DNA of 64,000 nucleotides from Capillidium heterosporum (taxonomy: Eukaryota > Entomophthoromycota > Entomophthoromycetes > Entomophthorales > Capillidiaceae). Positions 58,602-64,000 of this stretch are shown one piece after another. The stretch is taken from positions 434,001-498,000 of the forward strand of contig WBMQ01000006.1 of assembly GCA_016630905.1 (NCBI GenBank), given 5' to 3'. The notes below the pieces were generated by a model. It was not told the DNA's origin. It did no database searches and saw nothing but the letters and a program-made list of their open reading frames with translations. The position numbers and the translations under genes were made by a program. The stretch's first letter is position 1. Each line of letters begins with the position of its first letter.

Positions 58602-60781
58602 ATGGATAACCATAACTACGATGGAGTTCAAGATTTCAAGGTCGAGATCGATAGCCAACTAGAGAGGATACGAAGAGTTTGGGAGAAGCAAGGGTACTAC
58701 GATGGTCAAGAAGGCACCAATCTAGGAAAAAACTGGGGTAAGGATAAGCTGGAGTTGGTATTAGAAGCATTCAGAAATATAACGTGTAAAGAGTCCCAAC
58801 AGAACGAGATAATGCTATGTGAAGTTCAAGATATACTGGCGAGTATAGAAGGCTGCTGTCAAGTTTTAGCTCGACCTGCCGACGATTATTTGCTCCAACC
58901 TTGGGATCAGGTCTTCAATTTAACATATCAAGCTTTAAATAAGGCGAAGTTCAATTTAAAGTTACTGAATGAAGAGATGGGCTTTAGAAGACAGCAGATC
59001 GAAGAAGCTTATTCAAAGGTAAACCAACTCAATGCGGAACTAGATCTACCATCGTTCGAATTCGACTTGAGCATTTTAGATTCCGACTTAAGCTACTCTG
59101 TTATGAACCCCATACTACGTAAGCTGGACCAACTCATAGTGGAGAGGCAAAATTTGATCAACAAGTTCAACGTCAGCATATCTTACATATATTACAAATG
59201 GACCAATTTATCGCTGGAACCGGAGACCAAGGACGAAGTAGATTTACTTCTAACCCAACTCTTCAACTTTCCTTTGTCGAATCCTATCCAGCCAGCGCCA
59301 GTGTACCCTGGCATGCCTAACTTACCGTTCGAGGCACCAGTCTACGATTTCTACACAACTGCAACCCTGAACAATTTGCAGCTTGGGATTCAGTCAACCC
59401 AGCTGGATACATTCTTCACTCGATCGCAGCTTACTATGGAGAACGTAAGTGAAAGTTTCAGTAGGGACGAGATGCTGATAGGTCTAGCCCGACTATACAA
59501 GCTATGTGATATTACCCCCGATCCCAAGTTAATTACCGATGCCAAAGGGAATGTCACTATGAAGAAGGTAAAATTTATATTGATATATGTGATTTCTTAA
59601 CCCATTGTATTTTAAAGTTGAAAGAGCAGCACACAAAACTAAACACCTACCTGGACGCCAACATAACAATGTTAACCTCCTTGCACTTCCAAAGACTATC
59701 TAAATTGTGGAACTACACCCACGTATCGCAGGACGTCAAGGACGACTATCAGACACTGATAACCGAATGTGAGACCCCACGTATCGCCTTAGAGATGATC
59801 GTCGACGACTATGACGAGTTGAAATACCAGTTTGACCAAGCACCCGATATTTTCTCCAAGATCCAGAAACGTAAGTACATCATCGACAAGTTGCGTGAGT
59901 TCGAGGCCAACAAATCGGTCGATAGGTTCAAGGGCAGCTCCATCAAGCTGCTGCGTGAGGAGGAATTTAGGAAGCACGAGTACCCACAGCTTATTGTCTT
60001 GGAGAACAAATTGTTAAAGATGGTAGAAAGATTCGAGACTAAACAACAACGACCTTTCGTCTATGAAGGGGGACGCTTTTTGCACATATTACGCAAGTCA
60101 ATTGAGCGTCGGTCTGGCAACTTGGAGATTATCGGGTTGAAGGATCCCATGTCAACTGAATCTTTTTCATCGCGGTACTCGCATCGTCAAAGCCGTAACA
60201 CCATCTCCAATTCAACTAGTACCTCTCAACGTCCGCCTAGTACCGTACAAAACGGCAATACCATCCAAAGATCCCCCAGTACCGTGCCCAACGGAACTAC
60301 TGCATCCTCAGGGCGCATCTCAAGGGCCAATACCAGCTCTAGATCCGGTCGTAGTTCCACCATGGGATTGTCACGTACCACCAACCTAGCTTCAGCTGGG
60401 ACCAAGTCCCCCACTCCCGGTCCTGGCCACCAGCGTCGACTCTCCAACTCCAAACCACCGCCAGTTGGCTCCAACCTCAAATCGGCTAGCTTCAGCAACG
60501 GACTTGACTTAAATCTTTCCGAGTCCATCAACGCCAATTCCAACGTCAACGTCAAAAGGAACGTCAACGGTAAGGTAGAGCCTATTGGAAGTAGGATTAC
60601 CAACAGTGGTATGGCCAAAGCCAAGTCGATTGGGGCCAACAATAAGTTGAACCAAGGGGTAACTCGAAGTAGTACAGTGAGCACGAGTAAGGATCTGCCA
60701 GCTAGGAGTAGTAAGCTCAATGGAAATGGTTTAACTTCTAGGTTGACTGAGACTAAGGAACGAGTTAAACCTATACCTTAG
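58602..60781 (+). CDS. ASE1: Anaphase spindle midzone protein Ase1/PRC1/MAP65
   Basis: Homodimeric crosslinker of antiparallel microtubules at the spindle midzone. Exons 58,602-59,567 and 59,618-60,781 (50-nt intron) give 709 residues. The ATG at 58,602 is the first in frame. Seen: N-terminal coiled-coil dimerisation region (EIDSQLERIRRVWEKQGY; repeated heptads through about residue 330); the spectrin-like microtubule-binding part with HFQRLSKLWNYTHVSQDV (the family's LW-D/N box), TECETPRIALEMIVDDYDEL and RPFVYEGGRFL, typical of MAP65; then a Ser/Thr/Arg/Asn-rich basic tail of about 180 residues with SP sites, as expected for CDK and Aurora control. The minus-strand frame 60,226-60,720 is a shadow. 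Intact. Confidence 0.92.
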
Positions 60782-61089
60782 CTGTGACAAGTGTTAGATT
60801 TCAGTTTCCATATTAAAATTTCGTTGTGTTTTTAATTGATGTATTAATAAGTTTTTTGTTTTGAAGTGTATCTATATTTATAGTTTAAATATTGATAAAA
60901 AGAATTGGATTATACTGTCACTTTATTATAAAGCTACACCTGCTACACAAACTATACACCTTTGAAATCCTTGCTAATATAGAGCTTATTTCCCGATGTC
61001 AAAGTTCTATCCAAATCCACACTACCCTCACTTGAATTAATGACACCATCCTTACTTCCACTCATTGTACTTGTCGATACTGCAGCTCT

Positions 61090-62488
61090 CTAATGTCGTT
61101 CTCGATCCATTAGATTCAGATTCCTAATCCTTTGATTCTCATCGAACATCTGACTCGAATCGAATTCCTTACTTATGAGATCGGGTGTAGATAAAGTAGG
61201 ATTAAACCACAACAGCTCAGCCTGCAGCCTTACTGGATCTACCCATACGTACTTTAACCTCCTATTGAAGTAGAAGTCTAAGTACAGCGTTGCCAAGATG
61301 GCCAAAAGTAAAACATAGAGTATCAAAAGCAGTATGCCAGTCAACTCGCCAAGTATCCTATAGTACCTTTTCATATATCCATCACCCAACTTATTATTAG
61401 AACTTGATAAAGAGTAAGGTAAAGTAGTTGCACTCATGGATTTGAGGTCGACTAGGTACCCTACAAATTCTCCTTTAAATGACTTACCAAAGACATAGTA
61501 CTGGTTCAAATTTCTAAAAATCGAGCCTAGGTATTCCATTTGGTGGAACTGGGCAATCTCATAACGTTTCCACTGGAAAGTCCGTAAGTGTAAGCTGAAT
61601 AGTGGGTTTGAACAAGGTACGTCGATAGAATAATTACAGTTGCTGTCGTAGAGGTAGAGTAGTACACCATCTTGCCTGGATTCCGGATTCACCATGCCAG
61701 CAGGCTTATCACCAGAAGTATTTCTGATGCCCCACGCCTTGGTAAATAAGTCGTAAAAAGGTATATAATCCAAGCTGGCAATTTCACTTAAGCTATGGTC
61801 GTAGCCACCTATAATGAATACTTTGGAGCCGAATTCTTGTAAAAGGTGATCGGATCGATTTGGGCCTTCTGTTGTACTCAAAGTGAAGTTGTTAGTAGTA
61901 GGATCGAAAATTACCAATGAACCGAACGTCAAGGATGGGTAAGGGTATAAAGTGAAAGCATCGGGGTAATTTAAACTGAGATTGCTAGATAATGGGTAAA
62001 ACCCGCCATGAATGATATGTAAATCGGTATCCAGCCTAGTTCTAGATGAACTATATCTTAGTGGTACCATGGTAGTATTGATTCTTATACTTTCAGGGAG
62101 GATATCAGCAAACTTAAGACCTAAACTACAATCCGACTTAGAATTAGGTGTAGCTTGCATCCTACAAATATAATCTTCAAAAGTCCTACATAGTTTAGAT
62201 ATAAACAACTAAAATAAACTTACTTGCGGTGGTTTTCAAATTTACTGTCGCGCTCGTTTATTTTTTACTAATAGATACTATAGAATAGATGGGTAGTGGA
62301 TTCTGATATTGGAAACTCATGTAAACATAGAACTTGGAATCTTTTAGTGAGAAACTTATAAAATAGTTGCTTTTGGCCTTAGGGTAGAGGATTCGTAGGA
62401 CTAATAGAACGGCGAATAGTAAGATGTAGAGGATAACTGATATCCTTCCCATAGTTGATAACGCCTTTGTTGATATTGGGAACTTCAT
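61090..62488 (-). CDS. Kelch-like membrane protein with two spans, frame break in an A run
   Basis: Exons 62,488-62,224 and 62,161-61,090 (62-nt intron). N-terminal membrane anchor (MGRISVILYILLFAVLLVLRILY), then an extracytosolic domain with N-glycosylation sites and kelch-like Gly-Gly strands (IIHGGFYP, FIIGGYD) and paired cysteines (SNCNYSIDVPCS). A second span near the C-terminus (LTGILLLILYVLLLAILATLYLDF) is followed by an 80-residue cytosolic tail. At 62,261-62,266 the A6 run (minus strand) leads straight into TAA; one more A would continue as INERDSKFENHRK and splice in phase, giving 445 codons. So the frame is most simply read with a missing A. Resembles fungal kelch/galactose-oxidase-like surface proteins; function unknown. 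Confidence 0.65.
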
Positions 62489-63416
62489 TTCAATTATTTC
62501 TGGTGATTTAGTTGGAAGGTTGCTCTTTTCATTGTCAAAAAAGAATAACTGCTAACTGGGACTTTTAATTAAATACACTTCACAATACTTAAATATACCT
62601 GATGGTTGAACATATAAAGTTTTCATTGCATATGTAAGGTCATATTTCCTAAACAGGTGTGATTTTTTCTTGGCATTCCAAATTTATCCTTGTTCACTAA
62701 ACTTCGGCCATTCCTTAATAAATGGCGTTTAAACCAATTTAAGCTGTTAGTGTATAGTTTAAAAACACGATTTATACAATAAATAGACTGAGGCAATAAA
62801 GTTTTAATACTAAGTAAAGAAGCACCTATTGAGCTGTTAGTTGGAGAATTTAGGTTAAAATTAACATTTTTATGAAAACTTTGTGATTACTTTGCCAATA
62901 GATGCTAAGCAAAGTTAATATCTAGACATCGCTTTACCTTCAACCAAGATACCTTTGTACATATCCTATTCTCTACTGTTAATTTCGATTAAGTAGAAGA
63001 CTTGATCGCTTTGTTTTCAAAGTACAAAAATGACAATTGGTAGATATCAATATATAAGGTTAAGGAAGAATCCAGTAGCTCTGATACAGTTTTATTGTTC
63101 AGTAAGAGCAGCTTGTTGAAGTGCAACAGGCCAAGCTACAACTTGATGAGACATCATTTCAATCAAACTCAATATCTAAAGTGCATTTAGTTACGGTCAG
63201 TATAGGTTTAAAAAGTGTGATGTAACACTGATAAAAAAGCTTAAAGACATAGACAAAAGTAGTAGGAATTTATATAACTAAAGGGGATGGTAAATAACAT
63301 TAATTAATTCTAATTCTGGTAGCAATTGCGTAGACAGAAAAAGAACCGTACTGCACGAGTGGAACCAAGTTAAACGGAGTATCCATGTCCTTGGTATCCA
63401 AGTAGATCGTCAAGCC
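62489..63416. other. Intergenic, nothing recognised
   Basis: No gene or RNA supported. Confidence 0.4.
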
Positions 63417-64000
63417 TCATAACAAGTTGGACTCGGTCGAGTTTAAGTTGTGGCGCTTCTTAGGTTTGGGGGAGCCTTGGACGTCGTCAGTCAGCGTACG
63501 TTTTTGAGAGCCTTCATTCAAGGCGTACTTGAATTCATCATAATCTGCGTCGTCTTTAGCGTGCTCGGCACTGGGATCCTTAACTCCTTGCAGATCGTCC
63601 ACCTCGACAAATTCTTCAAAATCGTCGTCATCATAACCATGGTCAGCTTCCTCGTTACCGTTGGTAATAGCGTCAAGGTTGCCCCTGCTACTTTCACCGG
63701 ACTCGGATCGCGAAGGGATGAGCTCCTCGTAGAAGACTTCGTTGTCGTGGTACTCGTCGTCGTCAAAAACATCGACTGTATCATCCTTGATGTTTTGAAG
63801 TGAAGTGGTTAGTAAACGACTTTCACCTTGTTGAGCACTCGAAACTGAAGCTCTAAGATTCGAGTTGGATATCCTTTCTAATTCGAAATTTGAGCTAGGC
63901 TGTACAGAGCTAAGTGGGGTAGGTTGCTGGGAAGGTTTTGAAAGGGCAATTGCGCTACTTTTGAGGCCATTGTCGCTGGTAGTGGTAAAGTTCCCGTTAA
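63417..64000 (-). CDS. C-terminal part of an acidic, probably nuclear protein
   Basis: Open from the right edge of the window to TGA at 63,417-63,419 (about 194 codons). Composition: a Ser/Gln/Pro-rich linker, then strongly acidic stretches (VDVFDDDEYHDNEVFYEEL, YDDDDFEEFVEVDDL), and a basic nuclear-localisation-like PKPKKRH close to the end. The G/C-rich third positions are typical of conserved genes in this window. The defining domain lies outside, so the family cannot be named. Plus-strand frame 63,450-63,803 is a shadow. Confidence 0.65.
   Translation of the reverse strand, partial: NGNFTTTSDNGLKSSAIALSKPSQQPTPLSSVQPSSNFELERISNSNLRASVSSAQQGESRLLTTSLQNIKDDTVDVFDDDEYHDNEVFYEELIPSRSESGESSRGNLDAITNGNEEADHGYDDDDFEEFVEVDDLQGVKDPSAEHAKDDADYDEFKYALNEGSQKRTLTDDVQGSPKPKKRHNLNSTESNLL

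Noticed and set aside
60226-60720. 164-codon minus-strand frame inside ASE1
   Set aside because: Shadow of the Ser/Arg-rich tail; Leu-rich because it is antisense to Ser/Asn codons.
63450-63803. Hydrophobic plus-strand frame at the right edge
   Set aside because: Antisense to an acidic coding region; Val/Ile richness is the complement of Asp/Asn codons.

Overview
The window is nuclear DNA of a fungus, most likely an ascomycete. It holds fungal-type genes: NSP1 (FG nucleoporin), a WOPR/Gti1-Pac2 regulator, a Zn2Cys6 regulator, MIF2/CENP-C and ASE1. It also encodes a complex I subunit (NDUFA2 type) and mitochondrial mL54, so the organism respires with complex I. Introns are numerous and very short (mostly 36-65 nt, GT...AG), with twelve in the cysteinyl-tRNA synthetase gene alone. 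Intergenic DNA is strongly AT-rich and coding DNA less so. I cannot name the genus; the compact introns and complex I argue against Saccharomyces-like yeasts.

Layout. 1-3.6 kb: NSP1 (3' end outside the window) and a WOPR gene, both minus. 3.6-10.6 kb: sparse, with three minus-strand genes for small secreted or surface proteins. 10.6-30.6 kb: no conserved gene. Its core (13,335-26,382) is a giant imperfect palindrome of about 13 kb carrying ten copies of an 18-codon gene (MYWPKLVKTIK...), each with a TATA box 83-91 bp upstream of its ATG and a TTTAG[G/C]CTAAA-type element 177-219 bp upstream. Beyond it lie a 37-bp tandem repeat, a possible LTR-like remnant and a decayed small secreted-protein gene. 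30.7-35 kb: a bestrophin/RFP-TM channel, an unrecognised two-exon gene and a surface protein. 35.9-43.4 kb: cytosolic cysteinyl-tRNA synthetase (13 exons) and two inverted paralogues of a PQ-loop vacuolar transporter. 44.2-49.8 kb: Zn2Cys6 regulator, Ser/Ala-rich surface protein, NDUFA2, mL54. 50.3-53.1 kb: MIF2. 53.4-57.5 kb: small secreted proteins, including a Cys-Pro-rich pair with a dead third copy. 58.6-64 kb: ASE1/MAP65, a kelch-like membrane protein and the C-terminus of an acidic protein.

The most unusual item is the palindromic micropeptide locus. The peptide frame is kept across diverged copies with many synonymous changes, the promoter layout is constant, and copies mirror each other around about 19.87 kb. 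It could be a multicopy secreted or membrane-active peptide system. The same architecture (a gene-poor AT-rich core flanked by long inverted repeats) also resembles regional centromeres of some yeasts, so both readings are given.

A second theme is frame breaks: WOPR, NSP1, PQ-loop copy 1, MIF2 and the 6.4-kb gene each need removal of 1 or 4 nt, and the kelch gene needs one extra A, to restore frames that homology supports. CysRS, ASE1, the Zn2Cys6 gene, NDUFA2, mL54, PQ-loop copy 2 and bestrophin are intact. Consensus errors are the simplest explanation; recoding or true decay cannot be excluded from sequence alone.
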